This document shows positions 27,653 to 35,733 of a stretch of 64,000 bases of DNA, in pieces (the stretch's first letter is position 1; each line of letters begins with the position of its first letter). Origin of the DNA: CAIZWU01 sp942492905 (GTDB lineage Bacteria; Verrucomicrobiota; Verrucomicrobiia; Verrucomicrobiales; V1-33); the NCBI GenBank assembly GCA_942492905.1, contig OW818657.1:5952001-6016000 (forward strand), given 5' to 3'. The position numbers and the translations under genes were made by a program. The notes beneath the pieces are model-generated. The model did not search any database and was not told the origin of the DNA. It saw only the letters and a program-made list of their open reading frames with translations.

Positions 27653-28378
27653 CTACTCCACCTCAAACACCATCAACTCCAGCGTGTAGAAAGCACGCGG
27701 ACTGGCGGCATCCACATACACCGTCCTGACGTCCCCATCGCCGGCCAGCTGGGTCTGGTCCAGCGAACTGTCCTTTTCGAGCGCGAAAGCGGCCGGCTGG
27801 AAGGGCCCGGCAAGATCAGTGCTGCGCCGGATCCGGTAGGATGCCAGGTTCTTCGTGGGGAAAGTGAGGGCCAGACGTTTGGCTCCTTCGGTGGTGCGCA
27901 CCGGGGAGAGTCCGCTGATCCCAAACTCAAATTCGGGGAGTTCCACCTCCAGCACCCCGCCGGAAAACCGGCTGGGATAGGGAATCAAATCCGCAGTGGC
28001 AGGGCCGTTGGTGACGGCCCCGTCGATGGCGTAGGTGGAGCCATGGCACGAACAGAAAATCTCCCGGCTCACCGTATCATAACGCTCCACGCGGCACCCC
28101 TCGTGCCGGCAGGTGGGATCAAGGACAAACAGAGCATCCCCCGGCCCGCGGTTGATCAGCAGCACGGTGGCCTCCCCATCATGAGTCAGCATGATCGATC
28201 CTCCCTCCTGTTGCAGCGCAGGATAGTCCGAAATCCTCAGCGGAAGCACCCGGTTCAGGTCAGGGGCAGGCGGGGTCTCTGCACGCCCCGGAGACGGCAC
28301 CATCCCACTCAAGGCCCCGCAAGCCGATGCCAGACCTCCGAGGAATTTCCGACGCGAGCAGTTGAGGCAGGAATTCAT
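27653..28378 (-). CDS. Rieske [2Fe-2S] protein with twin-arginine signal
   Basis: The 241-residue protein starts with a Tat-like signal (SRRKFLGGLASACG), fitting export of a folded iron-sulfur protein. Rieske ligands are visible as CRH near residue 103 and CSCHG about 22 residues later. Its C-terminal 80 residues form an extra beta-rich domain ending in FYTLELMVFEVE, like the C-terminal domains of verrucomicrobial exoproteins. The electron partner is unknown. It lies 80 bases downstream of urtE on the same strand but has no known link to urea transport. The ATG at 28378 is chosen over 28462 because it gives the Tat signal. Confidence 0.82.
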   Translation of the reverse strand: MNSCLNCSRRKFLGGLASACGALSGMVPSPGRAETPPAPDLNRVLPLRISDYPALQQEGGSIMLTHDGEATVLLINRGPGDALFVLDPTCRHEGCRVERYDTVSREIFCSCHGSTYAIDGAVTNGPATADLIPYPSRFSGGVLEVELPEFEFGISGLSPVRTTEGAKRLALTFPTKNLASYRIRRSTDLAGPFQPAAFALEKDSSLDQTQLAGDGDVRTVYVDAASPRAFYTLELMVFEVE

Positions 28379-28458
28379 CACAAATTTGAGGTCGACTCTA
28401 TACCATTCCACCTCAGGATCTGCAATCTTTCCTTCCTGGCCGCTGGCGGTCCGCCACC

Positions 28459-29163
28459 TCACACTTGCAGGTGGGTCTTCACCACCTCATCCGTCAGGTC
28501 ACGGATACTGCCGCTGGAAACGACCGCACCACGATCCATCGCAAAATAGCGATCCCCCACATCCCGGCAGAAATCGACATACTGTTCGACGAGGAGAATC
28601 GCCAGCTTTTCAGTAGTCCGGAGGAGCTTGATGGTCTCGCCGATTTCCTCGATAATGCTGGGCTGGATGCCCTCGGTGGGTTCATCCAGGATGAGGAGCT
28701 TCGGCCCGGTGAGCAGCGCCCTGCCGATGGCGAGTTGCTGCTGCTGGCCCCCGCTCAGCACCCCGCCCTTGCGGGCCAGCATGGATTTCAACACGGGGAA
28801 GAGGGTGTAGATCCGCTCCACCGCCGTCTTCACATCCTTGATCCGGCTACCATTGGCCACGTAGCCGATGCGCAGATTTTCCTCCACCGTCATATGAGGA
28901 AAAATGTCACGTCCCTGGGGAACGTACCCAATCCCGAGCCGCGCCCGCGCATCCGGGGCGAGGCCGTTGAGGGCTTTTCCCTCAAGGGAAATGCTGCCGC
29001 TCCGGACCTCGCGCAACCCCGTGATCGACTTCAATGTCGTGGTTTTACCGACACCATTGCGGCCCATCAGGCAGGCCACTTCCCCTGGCCCGACCTCAAG
29101 AGAAACGCCCCGCAGAATGCGGGAACCGCCAATATCGGCGTGCAGGGATTCGACTTTAAGCAT
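28459..29163 (-). CDS. urtE: Urea ABC transporter ATP-binding protein UrtE
   Basis: The 234-residue ATPase belongs to the LivF/UrtE branch. Walker A is MGRNGVGKTT, signature LSGGQQQQLAIGRALL, Walker B LLILDEPTEGIQPSII. The phrase EPTEGIQPSII with a central Gln is typical of UrtE rather than LivF. It is the last gene of the urt cluster, 71 bases after urtD. Confidence 0.92.
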   Translation of the reverse strand: MLKVESLHADIGGSRILRGVSLEVGPGEVACLMGRNGVGKTTTLKSITGLREVRSGSISLEGKALNGLAPDARARLGIGYVPQGRDIFPHMTVEENLRIGYVANGSRIKDVKTAVERIYTLFPVLKSMLARKGGVLSGGQQQQLAIGRALLTGPKLLILDEPTEGIQPSIIEEIGETIKLLRTTEKLAILLVEQYVDFCRDVGDRYFAMDRGAVVSSGSIRDLTDEVVKTHLQV

Positions 29164-29234
29164 GAGTGGGAAAAAATTACGTCAGTTCAGTTATCAGGAA
29201 AAAGGCGGGATCCTGTTTCAAATCATGAATTCCA

Positions 29235-29993
29235 TCAGTGTTTGCCGCGGCCGAGATAGACGGAGCGGACTTCAGGATCGTTTTGCACATCGTCCACCGT
29301 GCCCTCGCAGAGGACATGCCCCTGGTGCAGGACGGTGACCTTCTTCGCGATCTGACGGACAAAGACCATATCGTGCTCGATGACGATGATGCTGTGCTTG
29401 CCCGCAAGGCTGAGAAGCAGCTCGCCGGTTTTGTGGGTTTCCTCATCGGTCATTCCGGCCGCCGGTTCATCGACAAGGAGGAGCTTGGCGTCCTGCGCCA
29501 GCAGCATCCCGATCTCCAGCCACTGCTTCTGGCCGTGGGCAAGGGAGCCGGCCTGGTCGTTCCGTTTCTCAAAGAGGCCGACGATTTTCAGGACGTCTTC
29601 AATCCGGTCACGGTCCTCGCTGCTGAGCTTGGCAAAAAGGGTGCGGAACACCCCGCGATGGCCCTTGAGACCCAGCAGGATGTTATCGAAAACGGTATGT
29701 TCCGTGAAGACGCTGGGGGTTTGGAATTTCCGGCCGATCCCCATGCGGTAGATTTCGTATTCCTTTTTGGAGGTGATCTCCTCGCCCACTCCGGTGCCGA
29801 AGGTGATCTTTCCACTATCCAACCGTGTGCGGCCGGTGATGAGATCGAGGAAAGTGGATTTCCCGGCCCCGTTCGGTCCGATCACGGTCCGCAGTTCCCC
29901 CGCGTCGAGATAGAAGTTGAGATCGTTGATGGCCTTGAAGCCATCAAAGGCTTTGTTGACGCCTTCAGCGGCGAGGATGACTTGACTGCTCAT
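29235..29993 (-). CDS. urtD: Urea ABC transporter ATP-binding protein UrtD
   Basis: The 252-residue ATPase belongs to the LivG/UrtD branch. Walker A is IGPNGAGKST, the signature is LAHGQKQWLEIGMLL (SHGQKQWLEIGM is the usual UrtD wording), Walker B is LLLVDEPAAGM. The upstream frame is open to 30470, overlapping urtC, but the ATG at 29993 starts the N-terminal strand and lies eight bases after the urtC stop. Confidence 0.94.
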   Translation of the reverse strand: MSSQVILAAEGVNKAFDGFKAINDLNFYLDAGELRTVIGPNGAGKSTFLDLITGRTRLDSGKITFGTGVGEEITSKKEYEIYRMGIGRKFQTPSVFTEHTVFDNILLGLKGHRGVFRTLFAKLSSEDRDRIEDVLKIVGLFEKRNDQAGSLAHGQKQWLEIGMLLAQDAKLLLVDEPAAGMTDEETHKTGELLLSLAGKHSIIVIEHDMVFVRQIAKKVTVLHQGHVLCEGTVDDVQNDPEVRSVYLGRGKH

Positions 29994-30001
29994 GAAAAGG
30001 G

Positions 30002-31138
30002 TCAGGCGGGAGTGGCTCCGGGTTCGATTGCAGGGGCGCTGCGGCGCTTCCACCATGCAGCGATGTCCTTGATCTGCTGGGGCAGGCCGGCGATGCCGTT
30101 CGGCGCGAAAAGCACCGCGAGGACGAAGAGTCCGCCCAGGATGATATACCAGTAATCGGGATAGGCCGTAGTGGCCCACGACTTGAGAGCATTCACAAAA
30201 ATCGCGCCATAAACGGGCCCGAGCAGGGTGGCGCGACCTCCAACGGCGACCCAGACCACTGCTTCGAGCGATTTGTCGGTGGTCATTTCGCTCGGATTGA
30301 TGATGCCGACCTGCGGGACGTAGAGGGCTCCGGCGGCTCCGGCGATCAGGGCGCAGAGCACGAAGATGAAAAGCTTGAAACTGGTGGTGGCATAACCGGA
30401 GAAGAGCACCCGGTTTTCGCTGTCGCGGATGGCCTTCTGCACTTTTCCGAACTTGGTGCCCAGCAGCCATTTCACGAGAGCCACCACCGCAATGAGGAGC
30501 AGAACCGTGGCGATGTAGAGATTCCGCCGGACATCGGCGTCATTCAGATTGGCTCCCAGCATGGTCTTGAAATCCGTCAGACCATTGTTACCGCCGAAGG
30601 TGAACTTGTTCTGGAAAAACATCAATGAAGCCGCATAAGTCAGCGCCTGGGTGAGGATGGAAAAATAAACTCCCTTGATCCGTGAACGGAAAGCCAGCCA
30701 GCCAAAGAGGAAGGCAACCACCCCGGGCACCACAAACACCATCAACACGGAAAATCCGAAGCTGTGAAAGGGAACCCAGTGCGCCGGAAGCTCCGGGAAT
30801 CCCATGAAAACCATGAAGTCCGGCATTTCCAAAGGGTTGTTCCCCGCTTGGTAATACTGCCCCAACTTGCCGATCTTCAACATCAGGTGCATGCCCAGGG
30901 CATAGCCGCCGAGAGAGAAAAAGAGGCACTGCCCCAGACTGAGCAGGCCGGTGTAGCCCCACAGGAGATTCACGCTGATGGCGAGGATGCCATAACAGAG
31001 ATACTTGCCCCAGAGATTGATGGTGTAGTCGCTGACATGCAGCGCACTGTCCGGTGAACCAAAGGCATTCAGACAAGGCAAAAGGACAAGGAGCACCAGG
31101 GCTCCGATGATCATGATGAGGTTCTCAGGCTTGCGCAT
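30002..31138 (-). CDS. urtC: Urea ABC transporter permease UrtC
   Basis: The 378-residue permease has about nine or ten hydrophobic segments. UrtC wording is seen in NLLWGYTGLLSLGQCLFFSLGG and in RESRVLFSGY-like RDSENRVLFSGYATTSFKLF, and the EAA-type loop with VGGRATLLGPVYGA. Its neighbours are urtB and urtD in the standard order. Confidence 0.94.
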   Translation of the reverse strand: MRKPENLIMIIGALVLLVLLPCLNAFGSPDSALHVSDYTINLWGKYLCYGILAISVNLLWGYTGLLSLGQCLFFSLGGYALGMHLMLKIGKLGQYYQAGNNPLEMPDFMVFMGFPELPAHWVPFHSFGFSVLMVFVVPGVVAFLFGWLAFRSRIKGVYFSILTQALTYAASLMFFQNKFTFGGNNGLTDFKTMLGANLNDADVRRNLYIATVLLLIAVVALVKWLLGTKFGKVQKAIRDSENRVLFSGYATTSFKLFIFVLCALIAGAAGALYVPQVGIINPSEMTTDKSLEAVVWVAVGGRATLLGPVYGAIFVNALKSWATTAYPDYWYIILGGLFVLAVLFAPNGIAGLPQQIKDIAAWWKRRSAPAIEPGATPA

Positions 31139-31171
31139 GGGGAATGGTATGAAGCAGAATTCAAAAAGTGA

Positions 31172-32890
31172 TTACCCTTCAAGGCTGCGGGTACGCGTGG
31201 GGAAAAGCCCCCCTGGCCGCCAGAGCAGAAACAGAATGATAGAGCTCAAAGTGATGATTTTGCCCATGGAGGGATCGGTGACCGATTGAAGGGTCTGGTC
31301 GACCGTGCCGATGCCGATCGCGGAACAGACCGTGCCGATGAGGTTGCCCACCCCACCCACCACCACGGTCATGAAGGAGTCGACGATATAACTCTGGCCG
31401 AGATTGGGTCCCACATTGCCGAGCTGCGAAAGAAAGGCTCCACCGAGTCCCGCCAGACCACTGCCGAAACCAAAGGTCAGCATGTTCACGCGCTCAGTGC
31501 GCACCCCCATGCAGGAGGCCATCTGGCGGTTCTGCATCACGGCCCGGATAAACAGTCCGAGGCTGGTTTTGGTGAGGAGCAACCAGGTGACGAGCACGAT
31601 CGCGATGGCAAAACCGATCACAAAAACCCGGTTATATCCCAGCACCACATCATGGATGACAAAGCTCCCGCTGAGATAACTGGGAGAGGAGACCTGCACG
31701 TTGTTCGGCCCGAAGATAAGGCGGAACAGCTGTTGGAGAATCAGGGAAATGCCCCAAGTGGCGAGCAGGCTTTCCAGAGGACGCTTGTAGAGGAAACGGA
31801 TCACCCCGCGCTCCAACGCGATACCAACGAGGGCAGCCATCAGAAACGAGGCAGGCACCGCCCATATGAAATAGGATTGATAGGCAGCGCCCGTTAGATT
31901 CATCCCCGGGACGTGGGTGCCGTAGCCGAACATGGAAAGCGTCAGACCACTGCCAAAAATATTCTGCACCATGTAGGTAGTGTAGGCCCCGACCGCCATC
32001 ATCTCGCCATGGGCCATGTTGATGACACCCATCAGGCCAAAAGTAATGGCCAGTCCCAGTGCCACCACCAGCAGCACAGATCCCGCGCTCAACCCGCGGA
32101 ACACGGTGCCCGCCGCTTCAACTTTCTTGAGATAATTCTCGATCAGGGCGACTGACTTTTTAGCTTCGACCTTGGCAGCTTCGGATTCATCCTCGCTGGT
32201 GACCATTGCCTTCAAGAGGTCCAGACTGGCGAGGCTCCGCATCTCCCCCAACTTCTGCACGGCCGCGATACAAACCACGTCATCCTCGTCTGCGAGCTGC
32301 ATTACGGAGATGGCCTCCACCAGGGCCTTTTTCACGCCAGCATCCGTTTCCTTGGCCTGACGCGCCTCCAGCATGGGCAGGTAATCGGTATTCTGGGTCA
32401 TTCCCAACTTTCCAATGGCAGCAGATCTCAGCTTCGGGTCAGGTGAGGCCACCGCGATCAAATCCAGGGCGTTTTTGATCGCTTTCCGCGTCTTGGAGGT
32501 CGTCTCCACTTCCTTGGGCGTAACCGGAGTGAATTTGACTCCCGTATCCAGCCGCACCGCGTCGGCACCCTCCTTGGTGAATAGAACCTTCACGCCATCA
32601 GGACCGGCATCCACCAAGAGATTGCCTGCACGCCATTGCGCCAGCACGGTCGCCACCATGTCAGAACCCGTCTCCGCCAGAGCTTCGATTTGTTCCGGCT
32701 GATTCTCGCCTTCTGACAAAACCGCCTCTATCAGCTGTTGGCGCACCGCGGCATCCGGCAGGGCCTGCGCCTGGGAGGTGATCTGACCTCCCAGCAACAC
32801 CAGGAGGGCTAAAGCGAATTGATTCAGAAGAATGGCCGCACGCATCATTTTGCGGACCAACAAAGCAGAGTCGATGCCAGGCGATGTCAT
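31172..32890 (-). CDS. urtB: Urea ABC transporter permease UrtB with periplasmic N-terminal extension
   Basis: The 572-residue protein begins with a signal peptide (hydrophobic run about 17-35, AQA cleavage) and a roughly 220-residue soluble, helix-rich extension, as is usual for UrtB. The permease half (from about 285) has GLMGVINMAHGEMMAVGAYTTY, GLGGAFLSQLGNVGPNLGQSYIVDSF and VVVGGVGNLIGTV. A GGAGCAGGAC ribosome site precedes the ATG at 32890; ATGs at 32848 and 32845 are alternatives that would still keep the signal peptide. It follows urtA across a terminator-like hairpin. Confidence 0.92.
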   Translation of the reverse strand: MTSPGIDSALLVRKMMRAAILLNQFALALLVLLGGQITSQAQALPDAAVRQQLIEAVLSEGENQPEQIEALAETGSDMVATVLAQWRAGNLLVDAGPDGVKVLFTKEGADAVRLDTGVKFTPVTPKEVETTSKTRKAIKNALDLIAVASPDPKLRSAAIGKLGMTQNTDYLPMLEARQAKETDAGVKKALVEAISVMQLADEDDVVCIAAVQKLGEMRSLASLDLLKAMVTSEDESEAAKVEAKKSVALIENYLKKVEAAGTVFRGLSAGSVLLVVALGLAITFGLMGVINMAHGEMMAVGAYTTYMVQNIFGSGLTLSMFGYGTHVPGMNLTGAAYQSYFIWAVPASFLMAALVGIALERGVIRFLYKRPLESLLATWGISLILQQLFRLIFGPNNVQVSSPSYLSGSFVIHDVVLGYNRVFVIGFAIAIVLVTWLLLTKTSLGLFIRAVMQNRQMASCMGVRTERVNMLTFGFGSGLAGLGGAFLSQLGNVGPNLGQSYIVDSFMTVVVGGVGNLIGTVCSAIGIGTVDQTLQSVTDPSMGKIITLSSIILFLLWRPGGLFPTRTRSLEG

Positions 32891-33023
32891 GTCCTGCTCC
32901 AGGATATGAATTCACTTCATGGGATATTCACAGGAGAGGCGGGCCAGAGGATCCCGGCTGGTAGTCCGGGAAAGCAAAAAAACCAGTTCCGGAGGAAGCA
33001 CCCCCGAAACCGGCTTAAAATCT

Positions 33024-33062
33024 AAAAAAAGCGGAAGGGGCGGGATCCCTCCCGCCCCTTCC
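33024..33062 (-). terminator. Hairpin terminator/attenuator between urtA and urtB
   Basis: On the minus strand a 13-bp perfect stem (arms 33050-33062 and 33033-33045) with a four-base loop is followed by seven T residues (33030-33024). It lies 30 bases after the urtA stop and about 130 bases before urtB, so it would lower expression of the membrane components relative to the binding protein. Confidence 0.8.
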
Positions 33063-33092
33063 TATCCTAATAACACAACAACACGAATCGGG

Positions 33093-34406
33093 TCAGGCAG
33101 CCTTTTTCTTCTTTTTGGTCGTCTCTCCCTTGGCTGGTGAGGCGGCTTTGAAGGTTCCTTTCAGGAAGGGCTCGCCATAAACATTATCAAACGATTTGAG
33201 AATCTTGAACTGACCGTCCTTGGTGGTTTCACCAATGTAAACGTTCTTGGTCAGGTGGTGATTCTTTTGCATCGTCACGGTGCCCCCGGGGCCATCGAAG
33301 CTGATTTTACCGGACTCGAGGACCTTCCGGACCTTGTCCACATCAAAGGATTTGGCTTCTTCGACAGCCGCTTTCCAAAGATAAACGCCCACATAAGAGA
33401 GCACCATGGGAGAGCAGGTAACCCGGCCTTCCTTCTGGATCCCGGGCACATCAGTCGTTTTGAGCCAGCTCATGAAATCACCGATGAATTTCTTATTCGC
33501 CGGGGACTCAATGGACTGGAAGTAGGTCCAGCAACCCAGCTGCCCGACAAGTTGATCGGCAGGCAGACCACGGAATTCATCCTCCGAAATGGAGAAGGAT
33601 ACGACCGGGCAGTCTTCAGCGGTAAGGCCGGCCGCGGCGTATTCCTTGAAGAAGGGCACGTTGGTGTCGCCATTGAGCGTCGAGACCACGCAGGCATCAC
33701 CGCTGGCGGCGAATTTTTTGATTTCAGCCACGATCTGCTGGTAATCGGTGTGGCCGAAGGGAGTGTATTTCCCGGCGCTGATGACCTTGCCGGCCTTGTC
33801 CTTGCTCAGTCCGCCGCCGATGTTGGCGATCGGCACTCCTTTGCTGAGGAGATACTCCAGCAGCACGAGATTGGTGGTCTGGGGATAGACGTAGTCGGAA
33901 CCGAGCAGATAGAACTTTTTCTTTCCTTCGGCGAGGAGGTAGTCCACGGCCGGGGTAGCCTGCTGGCCTACGGCTTCGGCGGTGTAAAAGATGTTCTTGG
34001 AAAGTTCCTCGCCTTCGTATTGCACGGGGTAGAAGAGCAGACCGTTGTTCTTTTCATAAACCGGGAGCACGGATTTCCGGCTGACGGAGGTCCAGCAGCC
34101 GAATGTCACGGCGGTTTTGTCCACCTCGAGGAGCTGTTTGGCTTTTTCAGCAAAAAGTGGCCAGTTGGAGGCCCCGTCCACGACGACAGGTTCGATCATC
34201 TTCCCCATCACGCCGCCGGATTTGTTAATCTCGTCGAAGGTGAAGAGCAGGACGTCGCGCAGGGAGGTTTCGCTGATGGCCATGGTACCACTGAGGGAGT
34301 GGAGCACGCCTACCTTCACCGTCTCTGCCGCATGGACAGAAGAAGTGAGGGTGGCGGCCGCCACGCAGAGGGTGGCGGCCGCTTTAATGAGGTTGGTTTT
34401 GATCAT
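33093..34406 (-). CDS. urtA: Urea ABC transporter substrate-binding protein UrtA
   Basis: The 437-residue periplasmic protein binds urea. A signal peptide (1-25, cleavage after SVHA) precedes VKVGVLHSLSGTMAISE, the hallmark start of UrtA, and GPGGTVTMQKNHHLTKNVYIG near the end is also typical. The protein ends in an unusual KGETTKKKKKAA tail. The frame is open to 34652, but the ATG at 34406 gives the signal peptide. The outer-membrane protein gene ends 49 bases upstream, so the operon starts there. Confidence 0.95.
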   Translation of the reverse strand: MIKTNLIKAAATLCVAAATLTSSVHAAETVKVGVLHSLSGTMAISETSLRDVLLFTFDEINKSGGVMGKMIEPVVVDGASNWPLFAEKAKQLLEVDKTAVTFGCWTSVSRKSVLPVYEKNNGLLFYPVQYEGEELSKNIFYTAEAVGQQATPAVDYLLAEGKKKFYLLGSDYVYPQTTNLVLLEYLLSKGVPIANIGGGLSKDKAGKVISAGKYTPFGHTDYQQIVAEIKKFAASGDACVVSTLNGDTNVPFFKEYAAAGLTAEDCPVVSFSISEDEFRGLPADQLVGQLGCWTYFQSIESPANKKFIGDFMSWLKTTDVPGIQKEGRVTCSPMVLSYVGVYLWKAAVEEAKSFDVDKVRKVLESGKISFDGPGGTVTMQKNHHLTKNVYIGETTKDGQFKILKSFDNVYGEPFLKGTFKAASPAKGETTKKKKKAA

Positions 34407-34455
34407 GAGTTCTTGGAGCAATAGGCTGAGGAGGGGCTTGGTGATCCGGGATTGA

Positions 34456-35271
34456 TTAGAAGGTGAGGCCGAGACCGATGGTGCCGGTGAGGAAACTGTC
34501 ATCCACATTGGTCGGGAAGACGCTGTCTTCGGTGTAGTAATAAACCAGACCGGCATTGAGCGACCAGTTGCCGGGCAGGAAGGAAACCGGGACGGAGGCA
34601 CTGATACCGGCGGAGGCGAAGGAGAAACCGCCGTCTCCACCATGGAAACCATCGGTGTCAGCCGCGACCTGGATAGGGAAGCTGAGGGCGACCGGACCCG
34701 CCTTGGTGCCGGGAGCGATACCGAGCACGGTCACAAGGCCGGTGTCGAATGGCTCAGCGCCATCCACGCGGCCGTGGAACATGATGCTTGGATTGAGGAA
34801 GTTCGCGTAGGCGATCTTGAAGTCGACAATGCGCTCGGACTGGGAAGCATACATCCATTCCTGATAGACGAGGGTGAAGGACAGGTTGCCGGTGGTATAA
34901 CCAAACCCACCCCAGACATCGACTTCCTGGATGGCATCGCCAATGCTGGAATCGGCATTGCTGTTCACGTCCCACCACGTTCCGAGGATGGCCTTGAATC
35001 CGCCGCCGAGATCGAAGTTGAGCTCAATGCTGGGATTGAAGGTGCCGTTGTCGCCGAAGTCAGTTCCGGCGCCCCAGACGTCCTGACCGTAGGAAACGAA
35101 GTGGGTGTTATACATCAGGTTGAGACTACCGGTCACAACCGGGGCCGGAGCGGGCGGCGGCGGAGCGACCATCTTGCCGGTGGTGGTGGAGGTGGTACCG
35201 GCGGTAGCGGCCGCGCCACTGAGGGCAAGAAAGGCCAAGCTGGCGGCAACAGTTGCTTTGGAATACTTCAT
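34456..35271 (-). CDS. Outer-membrane beta-barrel protein at the head of the urt operon
   Basis: The 271-residue protein has a signal peptide (cleavage near ATAG), a proline-rich spacer (APPPPAPAP) and alternating beta-strand sequence ending in a C-terminal Phe (TIGLGLTF), as in beta barrels. It resembles short barrels annotated as outer-membrane or MltA-interacting-like proteins, without a clear family. Being first in the operon, 49 bases ahead of urtA, it may be the urea entry channel; this is inferred from position and the shared sigma-54 type promoter. Confidence 0.7.
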   Translation of the reverse strand: MKYSKATVAASLAFLALSGAAATAGTTSTTTGKMVAPPPPAPAPVVTGSLNLMYNTHFVSYGQDVWGAGTDFGDNGTFNPSIELNFDLGGGFKAILGTWWDVNSNADSSIGDAIQEVDVWGGFGYTTGNLSFTLVYQEWMYASQSERIVDFKIAYANFLNPSIMFHGRVDGAEPFDTGLVTVLGIAPGTKAGPVALSFPIQVAADTDGFHGGDGGFSFASAGISASVPVSFLPGNWSLNAGLVYYYTEDSVFPTNVDDSFLTGTIGLGLTF

Positions 35272-35337
35272 GGATGGTTGGTGGTATTGGTTGATAGTGC
35301 AGAGAGCGGATCACCCGCATCCCCACGCCTCGTCTCA

Positions 35338-35352
35338 GCAATCGGCGTTCCA
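35338..35352 (-). promoter_or_regulatory. Sigma-54 (-24/-12) promoter of the porin-urtABCDE operon
   Basis: The minus strand reads TGGAACGCCGATTGC, which matches TGGCAC-N5-TTGC with one mismatch and the correct GG-to-GC spacing. It lies 67 bases ahead of the outer-membrane protein start. The same element, with the exact consensus, precedes glnK-amt, which supports nitrogen-controlled expression. Confidence 0.72.
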
Positions 35353-35677
35353 CAAAGTTCATGATTTCCAACTATGAATCTTTTTCACACGCCGGCCTGT
35401 ATAGCAAATCAATTGCCGCCATTTCTTGCTATCCATGGGACTTCATGTTTCCCGCTCATGTTGGATAGGCCGCCGGTCATTCCATCCGCTCCGGATATCC
35501 GGTCCCAGGTGCCAGTCCCGCAGATTGAATTCAAATCTCCCGGGGAGTCCACTGTGGCGGCACTTCAAGCTCCCGCCATTGCGGGAATGCCATCCTCCGC
35601 ACGGTCCGGGCATTTTCCGTCAGGCCGAGCTGCCCTCCGTGAGTGAAAATGCGTGGGGCTTCCGTGGGAAATGAAAA
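35353..35677. other. Gene-free stretch between the urt promoter and the amt terminator
   Basis: About 325 bases hold no convincing gene. Short plus-strand frames here lack a ribosome site and family resemblance. Activator sites for the sigma-54 promoter would be expected in this stretch, but no clear dyad was recognised. Confidence 0.4.
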
Positions 35678-35711
35678 AATGCCGGAGCAACCTTGCGGCT
35701 GCTCCGGCATT
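35672..35711 (-). terminator. Terminator of the glnK-amt operon
   Basis: A 12-bp perfect stem (35678-35689 with 35700-35711) with a 10-base loop is followed on the minus strand by a T-run (complement of 35673-35679), 23 bases after the amt stop. Confidence 0.85.
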
Positions 35712-35733
35712 CCGGATTTGAGGTGAACTGGAC

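Noticed and set aside
33255..34424. A 389-residue plus-strand frame opposite urtA
   Set aside because: Antisense shadow of a well-identified urea-binding protein.
35374..35646. Short plus-strand open frames between the urt promoter and amt
   Set aside because: No ribosome site, no recognisable family, and location inside the presumed nitrogen control region.
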